Notes under the pieces: model-generated
The model's database searches: none
What the model saw: the letters and a program-made list of their open reading frames with translations, nothing else
What the model was told of the DNA's origin: nothing
Shown: positions 35,071 through 45,570 of the stretch, piece by piece
Position numbering within the stretch: the stretch's first letter is position 1
Layout of the letters: each line of letters begins with the position of its first letter
From: Brachionus manjavacas
Lineage: Eukaryota; Rotifera; Eurotatoria; Ploima; Brachionidae
Direction: 5' to 3'
DNA length: 64,000 bases
Assembly: GCA_019054805.1 (NCBI GenBank)
Contig: JAHQIY010000006.1
Location: 1,178,001 to 1,242,000, forward strand
Program-made: the position numbers and the translations under genes

Positions 35071-35334
35071 ACAAAAAAAGATTAATTTTTTTCTTTTTCC
35101 TAATTTTTCTTACTTTTTGTATTTTTTTTTAATTTTTCTAAATAAAATATTAAAAAAATTCTACTTCCTTCTTTTTTATAATAGATACAAAAAAATAAAA
35201 TTTGATATTAAATTAAAAAAATTAGATACTTAGATAAAGTAATTAGATACTAAAAAAAAAATTTATTCACTATTTTTAGATAGCTTATTATTTAGTTACA
35301 ATAAAAAAAGAATTAGATACAATGAAAAAATAAC

Positions 35335-36530
35335 AGTCTAGTAGTATTAGTAGTGGTAAAGACCGCGAAGCGACTCGCAGGGATGCCCGTGAAAGCGGTC
35401 GTCTCAATTGGTGTTGGTCGTATTTGATTTTAAAGGAGTATACCGTCTCAATTGTGACTACTTCGTCTGGTAATACATTTGCTATCCGATTGATGAAAAA
35501 GTTGTGTCTTTGCTGACAAGATGCCACGATCTCACGCCTTAGTTGACTTCTCTTCGTGTCTCTCGGAATTAGGCTTGTTGTACCACGTTATGTCGCCTTC
35601 CGCTCAAGTCTACTCTCGTACTCCATACCTTTCAACTCTTGTTACTCTTCTCTGGACTTTTTCAAGGGTGTCAATATCTGAGTTACGGGTTATAAGCTGA
35701 AAATGAAAAATCCAGATGCGGACGAATGTAGATGCGATATAGTGAGGCCCATTTTTTCAAATCCCTAGACACGAATGTATTTCTTAGCATTCCTAGAACT
35801 TGGTTAGCTTTTGATGTGGCATGAGCCGACTTTGATCTGAACTTAAAATCAGGCGTGAGAATGATGCCCAAGTCAAGTTCTTCGGAGTAATTTTGAAGCT
35901 TAATGCGTGAGCCATCCTTCTTTTTTAGCGTATTTGACCTGGTTCTTGCTATATGCTCGTCTCTACCGATATTCATTACCTTTATCTTGCTCTCGTTTGC
36001 TTCCATCAACCATGTCCAACACCATTCGGCCACTGCGTCCAAATCAGCTTGAAGACTAATCATATCCGCCCCGGATTCCACCTAAGCAATAATTTTAGAT
36101 CATCGGCAAAGAGCTTGCTTGTGTGTTTAAAGTGACTTGATAGGTCATTGGTGAAGATAGCGAACGTGTAGACCTAGAACCACACACTGCTTCCTAACCT
36201 TCAGAAAAAGTTCAATCCAGTCGAGAAGTTGTCCGTAGATGCCAAGATTTCTTAGCTTATTTATCAGTGTGCTATGAGTTACCTTGTCGAAGGCTTTCCC
36301 AAAGTCGAAGAATATAATATCGGCTCGCTTCTTTTTCTTTATCGCCGATGTGACTTCGTCAACAATCTCAAGAAGGTTGGTGCTAAATGCTTTTTTTGAA
36401 ACAAACCCGTAGTGTTGCAGGGAAAGTATTTGTTTGCTATTTTGTTATCTATTTGCGCACAAATGCGACATTATTGAGTCACTGACAAGGGATTCCATTA
36501 TTTGGGTTACAACTTTTAGCATATTTTAAT
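35335..36530 (-). mobile_element. Decayed LINE-B retrotransposon fragment
   Basis: Minus strand, in several frames: IIFFDFGKAFDKVTHSTLINKL (36330-36250), MESGADMISLQADLDAVAEW...WLMEANESKIKVMNIG (36081-35990), SEELDLGIILTPDFKFRSKS, ATSKANQVLGMLRNTF, YIRPHLDFSFSAYNP (to 35683), then HNFFINRIANVLPDEV (about 35510-35450). The 3' end has an (ACT)n-like tail at 35341-35355. More GC-rich and more diverged than the copy at 33352-34285, with several frameshifts and a missing catalytic block. Confidence 0.8.
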
Positions 36531-37696
36531 GTTTTATTCAAATTTAGATTAATTTAAACAACCGTAAGTTACAATTCTTCACACCTCCTGATATGCATCA
36601 AATAAAAAATATTAATAAACATCTAATTTAAATGGTTAATTTAAAAAATTAATCTTTACTCTGAGTTTATTTATACTTGAAATAATTGATCAATCATCTG
36701 AGAATAGAGAACTAAAGAACAATAAAGCCATTTGCATAAATATAATATTTTTATATGAAGGTGCTATAAATAAAACTTTAGTTGTTAAAGTTAAAAATAA
36801 AAGAAAAAAATGCGCTTTCGTTTACAGTGTTTGAGTTCTTGCACAAAATTTACATGAAATTTTTTTCAAAATTTAGAACTTTTAGAAATTAGGATCATGT
36901 GTTAAAATCAAATTAAATAAATAAAAACCTGTATTTAAGCAAATTTTGTAAATTTGCATGTGTAATAATAAGTATAAAGTTGATTGGCATCTTGAAGATG
37001 ATGATCAATTTAAAAAATGATTTCAATTCAAACAGTTTAGTTCTAGATAGTAAAAATAATCTTTGAATTAATTTAAATAATTTTATTGTACAATGTTTTA
37101 CAGGCTATATAGAATTAAAAATTAAAATAATTAAAAAAATTTATTTTCTAAACCCATTGATAAAATCGATTTTCAAATTTTGAAAGTGGGCTTTTCATTA
37201 AATTAAATTAAAGATTAATTAAAGATAAGATAAAAACTTTTTAGCTATTGATGAAAAGACTGATATTTTACGATAGTTATTAACATCTGATCTTTTATTT
37301 TTTTTATTAATAAAAGCAAGCTAACTGTCATCTGGAATAGTATTATTACTTAAGAAATTGTTTAAAATAGTTTATTTAAGTGGGAAAAAATTTTTTAATT
37401 TTCCTCTAGAGAAAATTCTCTATTATTGATAAATTCCACAAAATTTATCAAATGGAAACGTTTGTAAGCCACATACAGTTGCTAGAAAGTGCTGATTGAC
37501 CAGCTTTTAATTTTTATTTTTAAATAGCTTAATATGCATTTTGTTTATATTAAAAATAGATAAAATATATTTTAAACTGAAATTTTAGCTATGTATTAGC
37601 TTTGGCGATCATGACGTTTATCTTTACTATCTTAATCCTTGAAAATTCCATTTTTTGAGACACTAACCATTTTCATGTGCATTGACTGCGGTGTTA
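36531..37696. other. Non-coding AT-rich interval
   Basis: No supported coding signal. Confidence 0.4.
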
Positions 37697-37965
37697 ATAG
37701 AAGTAGTAGTAATAGTTACTGCGGTAAAGTGCTGTAAATTTTGTGCTTACCATTTAAACTATTTCAGCCCTTATGAATTGATTTGAACATTTCTTCATCC
37801 ATTTGAGTTTTGACACTATTTACTGTCCTAACTGATATTGCTTCTTTCGGAATTTATTCCATGATTCAACAACTCTGTTTTTTAAAAATTGATAACGATT
37901 CTGTCCCGTTTTGTTGATCTCTCTTACAAGTTTATTATCATATTTCCTTCTTAGTAATTATTTGT
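37697..37965 (-). mobile_element. LINE-B 3' terminal fragment
   Basis: Minus strand reads KYDNKLVREINKTGQNRYQF, then LKNRVVESWNKFRK, the conserved end of LINE-B RTs (N-R-V-V-x-x-W-N). It ends in an (ACT)n tail (TTACTACTACTTC on the minus strand, 37700-37715). A short 5'-truncated insertion. Confidence 0.65.
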
Positions 37966-38885
37966 ATATTTTTGTTTATACAACAATTCACTTGAATTTT
38001 GAAAATTTATAATTTAATATTTTTTCTTTTTTCTATTTTCGTAAATTTTGGGAAAAAAAAGCGGAACATTACTTTATTTTTACTAGAAAATTTCAGAACT
38101 TTTTCTAAAATTAGTTATTATTTTTTATTGTCAATATTGATAGTTTATTTTGGATCGGTCTTTCTATGATTGCCAGCAAACACTAATTTTAACTTACCTA
38201 ATTTACGTAATTTAACACAATAATTTCTCAGGTCTTTTGCAAAAAACAAGCTTGTTAAAAGTTAATACTTTTCGATTTTTAAATTTTTAAATTTTAAATT
38301 TGAAGCTAATTACTTCAATAACATTAACAACTTCTAGAAAAATATGGCTTAAATGATTTTCAGCGGAAAACTTTCAATCGAATGTTTTATTTTTCATAAT
38401 AAATACTCTCTTACCATGATTTAGGTACTTTTTTTTAATTAAATTATCATTTTTTTAAAAAAAAAGTTTTTTTCATTAATTAAGTTAAGAGCTATATTCA
38501 TCATAATCATACTCATCTTCAGTAAATTTGGTGACAAAAAAACTCAGGATACATAAATATTTATTATTAGAGACAGTTAATTAATCAAATTAATCGAATA
38601 AATAATATCATAAATAGAAAAAATAAAATAAAATATTTTATTAAGTGATCGTTTAAGTAATGTAAGAGATCGATTAATAATACCCCATTTGTTTTTAATT
38701 AAATGTTTAATCTTGGCTTTAAAATATTTAATTTTTTCTTTTCAAAACATTATTATTTTTTGTTTAATATTTCTAATTATTTTATTATATATTCGAAGAA
38801 AGCTTGATACAAATTTACACATAAAGAAATCAATTTTTTTATTTTTTATTTTATTCTGAATATGTTTTTCGTGAAATCATTTTTG
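37966..38885. other. Non-coding AT-rich interval
   Basis: Nothing supportable seen. Confidence 0.4.
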
Positions 38886-39400
38886 ATACCACAATTTTTT
38901 AATAAAATACCACAATTTTTAAGTTACATACCACAATTTTATTAAAAAAACCACAATTATTAAAAATATCCATTAAAATTAAGAAAAACCTTTTTTTTGT
39001 ATATTTCAACACATATTTATTAAAAAAAACACAAATATTAAAAAAAAACTATATCATTTTTTTTTATTTCACAAAAAATTTTTTTTACCACACAAAAAAT
39101 TGAAAAAAAATTATTTTTTACCATATTTATTCGGACAAGCCCAATATCTTCTTTTCGTCATTTTACTGCCACAGTTTTCGCATGATTTTGACTCGCTGTC
39201 AAACGCTTCGTTCTGATCTGATTCAATTCTTGGTTTTTTTGACAATACTTCATCTTCTGAATCTTCGTCAGATTCAATTAATAAATATGTGTTGAAATAT
39301 ACAAAAAAAAGGTTTTTCTTAATTTTAATGGATATTTTTAATAATTGTGGTTTTTTTAATAAAATTGTGGTATTTTTAGGTATTTTTAAATTGTGGTATT
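38886..39400. repeat. Inverted-repeat element with ATACCACAATTTT arms
   Basis: The left arm (38886-39022) and right arm (39279-39400) are reverse complements. They are built from repeated ATACCACAATTTT words and continue into AAATATCCATTAAAATTAAG and TATTTCAACACATATTTATT. The interior (39023-39278) carries a short coding remnant on the minus strand. This looks like a deleted DNA transposon of about 515 bp. No clear target duplication. Confidence 0.65.
39111..39300 (-). pseudogene. Zinc-finger-containing C-terminal remnant inside the inverted-repeat element
   Basis: Minus strand, ending in TAA at 39113-39111: an acidic segment (IESDEDSEDEV), a basic LSKKPRIES, then SCENCGSKMTKRRYWACPNK. The C-x2-C-G...RRYWAC pattern is a partial zinc ribbon. 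The frame stays open upstream into the right inverted-repeat arm without an ATG. Probably the last part of a transposase whose catalytic core is deleted; superfamily not identifiable. Confidence 0.4.
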
Positions 39401-39927
39401 TCTATGTTTTTGTTTATTGGATAAATTTTATGTCATTTAATAATGACTAGGATTTTAAGAGTAAAATAAAAGCGAATATTAAAATTTTTGTAAATTTAGT
39501 GATAATTTAGTGACAATACAAAAAAATGAAGTGACAAATTGAAGTTAAAACATACTAAACTCTAATTAATAATCATATCATTATCTTCATAATCAACCTG
39601 GAAAAAATTTACTTCTGAGTCCTAGCTTTGAATTTTAACTGTTTAACCAAATAAAATAAATTTCATAAGCCAATTTAGAAACGAAATTTTAATCTGGTTA
39701 CAAAATCAAACATCGCTAAATCTTTTGTTCTTCCTTCTATTAAAATATCACCAAGTCTAGATACTCATTTAGAGTTAAATGTCTCTAATTTAATTCGTTT
39801 TCAAAATCTAGCATAAAACAAAGATTAATTTTATTAAATTTTATTAAAATTAAATCTTTTTGTCAAATATTTAAATAAAAATATTATCTAAACCCAAAGC
39901 TATTTATTTTTTTCTAATTCTAACAAA
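39401..39927. other. 5' flank of the LRR gene
   Basis: AT-rich, no coding signal. Presumed promoter and leader of the gene starting at 39928; no convincing TATA box. Confidence 0.4.
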
Positions 39928-41502
39928 ATGAAAATTCTACTAATCTTATTTTTGGCCAATTTGGTACGATCTCAATCAACTGGTCCGGAATGCCTGGTTC
40001 CATATTGCTATTGCATAAGTCCTGTTTCACTTCATTGTGCAAATTTTACCCGCTTTAACCAACTTGACTTTGGCCGCACAAATGGCCGAATTTTCCAAAA
40101 AGTCGACCTCATTCCCCTCGTTTTCCTGGACTTGAACGAAAACCTGAACCTAAATGGCTTAAGACTGAATGGCAAACTCTCTTTCTCAAACATACGCTCC
40201 ATCAACCCTTTCCACAACCCATTTCGTGTAGTCTCACACGACAGATTTGACTTGGCTTTCTACAATTCAAATTTTAGATTTACCAATTCAATTCAGCCCA
40301 GTCAGAGCGAAAATTTGATCCTTTCAAACTGTTCGCTAAACACCAACACCCAAAGCCTAAACTTCATATTCTCTGATTTGAACATAGTTGAGTTTATCCT
40401 ATGCAGTGTTTACTTTGACAGGCCGGTGTGTCCGGCCCTATTCCGCAATTCAGTAATCCGCAACATGATCATAACTGACCCAATCGGAGCTTTTGGCTTC
40501 AGTGAAATCCGTCAAGACCCCGTTATCCTAGATCCACTGCTTTTTCTAAACTCTTACATTTCTCAAATAGAATTTTCCTATTCACCCGAAAGTACATCTC
40601 CTCAGTACATTGATACCAAGCACATTCTTCAGCCAGAGCTTTTTCTGTACTTGGAAAGAATCAACATAATATCAGCCCGGAGATTAGCCTACATCCAGGA
40701 GGATACATTCAAAAATCTACCCTCTCTGAAAAAACTGGAGCTCAGCAATGTGCCATTGAAGAATTTGTTGACATACAACAGACGGTGGCTGAAAAACTTG
40801 AACTACCGAGAGCGGTTTTATGACATAGACTACATCAGCTTGAACTCCTCAATAGCTAATAAAGTATTTCAGTTTATAGTCTGGGCCAGTGAAGACTGGA
40901 ACTTTGTCGAAGAAAAGGACATTTGTTTATTCAAAAATTTTCCTCATGGCAAACTAGTTTTCCCTTTTTTGCTCTTCACTAAACCAGATCTGCCATGTAC
41001 CTGCACCATCTACTGGTTGTATAAATACTTCACCAAATACCAGGACATTTACAATCTCAATCAAAATATAGCACCGTACCACTGCTTCAGAGAGTCAAAC
41101 TGGGATAGCTGTAAGTTTAATAATCTGTTTGAAAAATACTGTCCGGATACTGAGGACCCGGAAGAATTTTTTACCACATTGCGACCTGGAACAGGCACCG
41201 TGACAGGCCCGATTTTCACCCAAACACACACCCCTTCAGCTATCACAAGTTATCGCCCAACTACAAGCTTTTTGCCGAATATTCTGCAAGATGAGCAAGA
41301 GTGCCGGTACAGCAAACCGGCTTTGATAATATCTATTGTTCTAAGTGTAGTAGCAGCTATTATAATTATAGTTTTAATGATTTTGTACTACCAAGTTTGT
41401 AAGCAAATTCGAAGTCAAAGAGTTTTGGACAGGGTGCAAATGATTCATCAACCAAGTGAACAAAATAAGTCAAATTCAAGCGATTCCGAAGTAAAGATTT
41501 GA
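39928..41502 (+). CDS. Single-pass membrane protein with leucine-rich-repeat-like ectodomain
   Basis: 524 residues, one exon. Signal peptide 1-15 (MKILLILFLANLVRS). A Cys cluster PECLVPYCYC resembling an LRR N-terminal cap follows. The ectodomain has degenerate LRRs, the clearest being IQEDTFKNLPSLKKLELSN. A C-terminal Cys module (PCTCTIYWLYKYF...CF...SCKF...YC) resembles an LRR C-terminal cap. A Thr/Pro-rich stalk (TTLRPGTGTVTGP, THTPSAITSYRPTTSF) leads to a transmembrane helix at about 464-488. The Ser-rich cytoplasmic tail of about 36 residues has no known signalling domain. It is probably a cell-surface recognition or adhesion protein; I do not recognise an orthologue. Less AT-rich than its surroundings. 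AATAAA follows at about 41541. Confidence 0.8.
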   Translation: MKILLILFLANLVRSQSTGPECLVPYCYCISPVSLHCANFTRFNQLDFGRTNGRIFQKVDLIPLVFLDLNENLNLNGLRLNGKLSFSNIRSINPFHNPFRVVSHDRFDLAFYNSNFRFTNSIQPSQSENLILSNCSLNTNTQSLNFIFSDLNIVEFILCSVYFDRPVCPALFRNSVIRNMIITDPIGAFGFSEIRQDPVILDPLLFLNSYISQIEFSYSPESTSPQYIDTKHILQPELFLYLERINIISARRLAYIQEDTFKNLPSLKKLELSNVPLKNLLTYNRRWLKNLNYRERFYDIDYISLNSSIANKVFQFIVWASEDWNFVEEKDICLFKNFPHGKLVFPFLLFTKPDLPCTCTIYWLYKYFTKYQDIYNLNQNIAPYHCFRESNWDSCKFNNLFEKYCPDTEDPEEFFTTLRPGTGTVTGPIFTQTHTPSAITSYRPTTSFLPNILQDEQECRYSKPALIISIVLSVVAAIIIIVLMILYYQVCKQIRSQRVLDRVQMIHQPSEQNKSNSSDSEVKI

Positions 41503-42116
41503 ACAAAATTCAGCTTATTTCTTTATTTTTGCTCACTTTTTAATAAATATTATGTTTTAATAAATCGGTTCTTTTTATTTTAATTGTAAATTATTCAAGA
41601 TTTAATTAAAAATTAAGATTTTAATTATAATAAGATTGTGAATCAAATCTTGTTATTTAAGTTTGAATTTAATTAGCTAGCTAAAGAAACCAATTTTGAA
41701 TAGAGAATTTAATTTTTTATAAAGAATTTTTGTCAAAAGTTTAAAATTTTATTTTTCGGGTTTGCAACGCTACTAAATTTCGCATTTAATTATATAATCT
41801 TTTGATCATATGTTATTTTTTTGCTAATTTTTCACCCAAAAAAGACTAATGAACAACTTTTTGTTCTATTCAATTTTACAGCTATCATTTTTTTGATTAT
41901 ATTTACAACTATCATATTTAACTTATTTAATTTAATTAATATATATATAATGTTCAACTTTTAAAATTCTCGATTTTTTTATCAAATGCAATTAAATAAA
42001 AAAAATTTAAAATTTTTAATAATATTTAAGAAATTTCACTCATTATTTTTGCTGAACCAAATTACCTAACCCAGGGGTACGCTCTTGACTCCTTTATTTT
42101 ATCTAAGATTTTGTTA
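41503..42116. other. Non-coding interval
   Basis: 3' flank of the LRR gene, with a polyadenylation signal near 41541 and otherwise AT-rich DNA. Confidence 0.4.
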
Positions 42117-42770
42117 AAATAAATCTAATTTCTAAACAAATCCTAAATTGAAAATGCGAAAAACGTCTGGCGACGTTTTACACATAGTCAGAATATGGGG
42201 GTTGTGAAGTTCATTTCAATTCGATCGTTTCAATTCAGAAAAACTTGAATAACTTTTTTACTAAAAGAGATAATTCAGTTCTGTAAAATGCTTGATGGTT
42301 AAGCAACTTTGCTTAATCCAAAAATATATGTCTGCAAAAACTCTGCAATGTAATTGCACACTTGATTGGAATACTTTTTAATGGCGTGCAAAATGGAGAA
42401 AATTGCAAAGTATTTTGCAGACTTATTTTTCTGCATTAAGCAAATTTGCTTATTTATTTATTTATTGAATTGAATTAACCTCCTTTAAGGAGAAGTAAAA
42501 GAAAATAACGATAAAATTTTTTTTTTTTTTTTTGTGTTTTTGTGTTTTTTTAAAAAATGAAAATTAATTATTTTTTATTTTTATTTTTATTTTTATTTTT
42601 GTAATTTTATTTTTAGATAATAATTTTTCATTTTTTAAAAAAACACAAATTTGCTTATAATTAAGCATTTTACAGAACTGAATTATCTCTTTTAGTAAAA
42701 AAGTTATTCAAGTTTTTCTGAATTGAAATGGTTAATATGGTTAATTTAGAAATTAGATTTCATTAACTTA
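42117..42770. repeat. MITE-like inverted-repeat element, interrupted by a SINE
   Basis: Arms around 42229-42310 and 42655-42735 are reverse complements (TTTCAATTCAGAAAAACTTG, AGATAATTCAGTTCTGTAAA). An outer word, AAATCTAATTTCTAAA, at 42121 is mirrored near 42750, so the full element is about 650 bp, or 460 bp without the later insertion. Inside are shorter mirrored words (GTCTGCAAAA...TTTTGCAGAC). A perfect hairpin AAAACGTC-TGGC-GACGTTTT lies at 42160-42179. Confidence 0.65.
42453..42645 (-). mobile_element. SINE-like insertion with 12-bp target site duplication
   Basis: 193 bp flanked by the 12-bp direct repeat CAAATTTGCTTA (42441-42452 and 42646-42657), sitting inside the MITE. On the minus strand it ends TCTCCTTAAAGGAGGTTAAT ... 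AATAAATAAATA, i.e. a short stem plus TAAA-type tail, placing it with the family 2 retro-tails. The body is A/T-rich with an internal inverted repeat and no coding capacity. Confidence 0.65.
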
Positions 42771-43284
42771 AAATTTATTTTGTTTTAAAAATTTTTATTT
42801 AATACATTGGATTTTTTTGATTGCTTCCAATACTCAAAAAATGCAACAAATGCGCTTTATTTTTTATCTTATTAATACTTTTCATTAAATATCTTTTGGA
42901 AAGTAAAACTTGTTTGAATTAATTAAAATAACAAGAAACAAAAAGATTAAAAAAAAATCAAAATTTTCAATTAAAAAAATATGCATAAAGAGTTCGTGTG
43001 GAGCAAATAAAAAAGGCGGTAATTATTTTGCGAAAAGAGTAAAAGAAATTGTAGAAGCTAAAGGTATTAATAGTATTAAAACTAAAAAAAGTTTTTTTTT
43101 TGAAAATTCGAATTCGAGAAGAAATTAAAATTATAAAATATAGAATATTTGATACAAGGAAACCAGATAAACCCCATGTTTTTATCACCATATGAATTTT
43201 TAGCATAAAATGAAACACGACTAAATTTTATTTTAATCATCATTATAAATCATTTTTTTTTTCTATTATGACTATTGTTCTAAT
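42771..43284. other. Interval with an unassigned lysine-rich frame
   Basis: A plus-strand frame at 42910-43128 (no ATG at its start; first ATG about 42981) encodes a Lys/Asn-rich stretch including NKKGGNYFAKRVKEIVEAKG. It could be composition noise. Otherwise AT-rich. Confidence 0.25.
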
Positions 43285-44490
43285 TACAGAAGCAGTCTCT
43301 CAAGGTTTTGCTGTGGATGTAGTCTATACGGATTTTGCAAAGGCGTTTGATAAAGCTTCTCATAGGAAACTCCTACACAACCTTAGATTTTTGGCCTTGG
43401 ACAAAGAATTGTTGAGTAGATTCGTTCATTTTTAACTGGAAGGTCACAAAGAGTCGTTCTAGGTGATGCGAGTTCTAGCTGGGTTGGTGTTGAAAGGGGA
43501 GTTCCACAGGGCTCGGTTTTAGGTCCTCTTCTTTTTGTCATCTACATTAACGATATGTTAGAGATCATTTCAAATAGTTGTGAAGCATATGCTGATGATA
43601 CAAAGATTTTATCAGTTATAAAAAATTTTGATTCAGTCCTTGAGCTTCAAAACTACATTGATAACGTTTTCAAATGGTCTGAAGATTGGTTTACTCAGCT
43701 TAATGTTGAAAAGTGTAAAGTTCTTCATATAGGCCACAGCAAAAAAAAAGTTTAATTACTCCATTTATTATCAGGCACTAAATAAGTCGGATTATGAAAG
43801 GGACTTAGGAATTTACATTCAAGATAATTTGAAATGGGACACTCAAGTAAAAAACGCAATGTCGAAAGCAAATCGTTTATTAGGAATGAAAAGAATATCG
43901 TTTAATTTTCCTACGCTCGAGTCGATTAGGTTTCTATACTGTTCACTTGTCAGAACCCACTTAGAATACGCGATTAGCCCTTGGTGTCCTTATTTTGAAA
44001 AAGATGTGAATGCGCTGGAAAAAGTACAAAGAAGAGCGTCTAAATTAGATCATGAACTGCATCATTTAGACTACTCGGAACGACTAAAGTTAAAATTAAC
44101 CGAATTGAAAACAAGAAGAGTACGTGGCGATTTGATTCAAATGTTTAAGATAGTTAAAGATAGATAGTTAGTTTGATTTTTACCAACGGGATCAATTATA
44201 GTTTAAACACCAAGATGGAAAATCGAAGATATGTGTTGAGAAGACACGGATAGAACCTTACACGAGAGCAAGTTAGGAGTTGTTTTCCTAGATTTAACTT
44301 TTTTATTAATAGGGTTGTCAATGATTGGAATAAACTACCGGAAGAAATTATCAACTCAAGGAATACAAACAGTTTCAAAGCAAAAATTGATGTTTGGATG
44401 GCGAAACGATTTGAAGCGACTGCTATAGCTCATTAGAGCACTGCTTGGTTGACTCCAAGCTGCAGTTTACACTACTACTACTACATTTTG
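43285..44490 (+). mobile_element. Decayed LINE-B retrotransposon, RT to (ACT)n tail
   Basis: RT blocks in order with frame changes: VVYTDFAKAFDKASHRKLLH (43318-43377), GVPQGSVLGPLLFVIYIND (43499-43555), AYADDTKILSVI (43587), WSEDWFTQLNVEKCKVLHIG, a frameshift near 43750 (run of nine A), YERDLGIYIQDNLKWDTQV, MSKANRLLGMKR, RTHLEYAISPWCPYF, RRVRGDLIQMFK, FFINRVVNDWNKLPEEI (44310-44350). The 3' end is CTGCAGTTTAC plus (ACT)n at 44470-44484. Full catalytic ADD retained, but at least four lesions. Confidence 0.85.
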
Positions 44491-44878
44491 AAGAATTTGG
44501 ACCCTTATTAAAACAAAATTAAGCTAAATTAAAATAAAATTTAAATTTACTTTTCGTCACCTTGGTATTTTTTAGAAATAAATAAAACTAATAATATCTC
44601 GAAAAACTCTGATAATGAGAGAATTAAAAACTTTCATTCATTTCTTTGATTTTTTTTCTAAATTTTACAAAAACTTAAATTTTTTTTTTCCCAAAATTTT
44701 GTCTGATTCTTTTATGCTACCATAACTCATTGATAATAGGCATGTTTCAAGCAACTACTACCCTATGGTTAGAACAAATTTTTTTTTTAAATTAGAGGCA
44801 ATAGAATTAGGGTCTTCCCTGTGACCAAGAAGAAAATAATTAGACACAAAATCCAAGAAAAATAAATAAAGTTTGTTA
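44491..44878. other. Non-coding interval
   Basis: AT-rich, nothing supportable. Confidence 0.4.
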
Positions 44879-45100
44879 TTAAGGAATCATTTTTTGTTTA
44901 AAAATTTTTGAAATTGTAGTGAAGTAATTTAATACCTCTCTCATATTCAATAAATGCAGCAGATTTAGAACCTCACTCTTTAGGGTTTGTAATTTTTGCC
45001 AAAAATTAAAACTTCCTAAATTTGTAAGTGAACTTCTTATGGTGTCTCTTGAAGTTATTGTGATATTATTTGATAATTGCTTTAATAATTTTAGGCGCAT
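44879..45100 (-). CDS. Hypothetical small protein (73 aa)
   Basis: ATG at 45100-45098, ending TAA at 44881-44879. Residues MRLKLLKQLSNNITITSRDT, then a region rich in Leu and aliphatic residues with helical spacing (FWQKLQTLKSEVLNLLHLLN). Codon use looks less biased to A/T runs than noise frames, and it has a proper ATG. It lies 470 bp downstream of the minus-strand gene at 45571-46284. I do not recognise it; it could be a small helical protein or chance. Confidence 0.3.
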   Translation of the reverse strand: MRLKLLKQLSNNITITSRDTIRSSLTNLGSFNFWQKLQTLKSEVLNLLHLLNMREVLNYFTTISKIFKQKMIP

Positions 45101-45570
45101 TTTTTAATAAGGAAAAAATTTTGAAAAAAGAATCATTCACACACAGAATTGAAAGTTGTGCAACAGTTGCATCACCAAGTTAGCAACTTTTTTTCGCCTG
45201 TCTTTTATCTCTTTCCCAATGTCCTTTTTTGTAGTTAACATTAGTAAAATTTTTAAGGTAGAAGCAGACCATAGTCTCTAATTTTGATAAGCAATTTTTA
45301 TTGTTCATCCTTCACAAGCTTTCTAGATTCAATTAAACTTATAAAAATTCAAAAATTTTAAATAATTGATTACTTTTTTTATTCATTTTATTAATTAAAT
45401 TGTATTTTTTATCATCATTGCTTGATGTAAACAGGATGCGTTCAAGTAAACTTGTTTAATGGTCACAAAATTGGTAACCACATGAGCTTCAAGAAGATTT
45501 TTAAACCAGAGATTTTAGATGAGCTTTACAAATAAAAGAACTTTAAATTTTTTTTTTATTTTTAATAAAC
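45101..45570. other. Intergenic interval
   Basis: A short inverted pattern (GTTGTGCAACAGTTGCATCA near 45155) but no gene. Confidence 0.35.

Noticed and set aside
42910-43128. Lys-rich plus-strand frame
   Set aside because: No proper start, composition mirrors local A-richness; only mentioned in the interval note.
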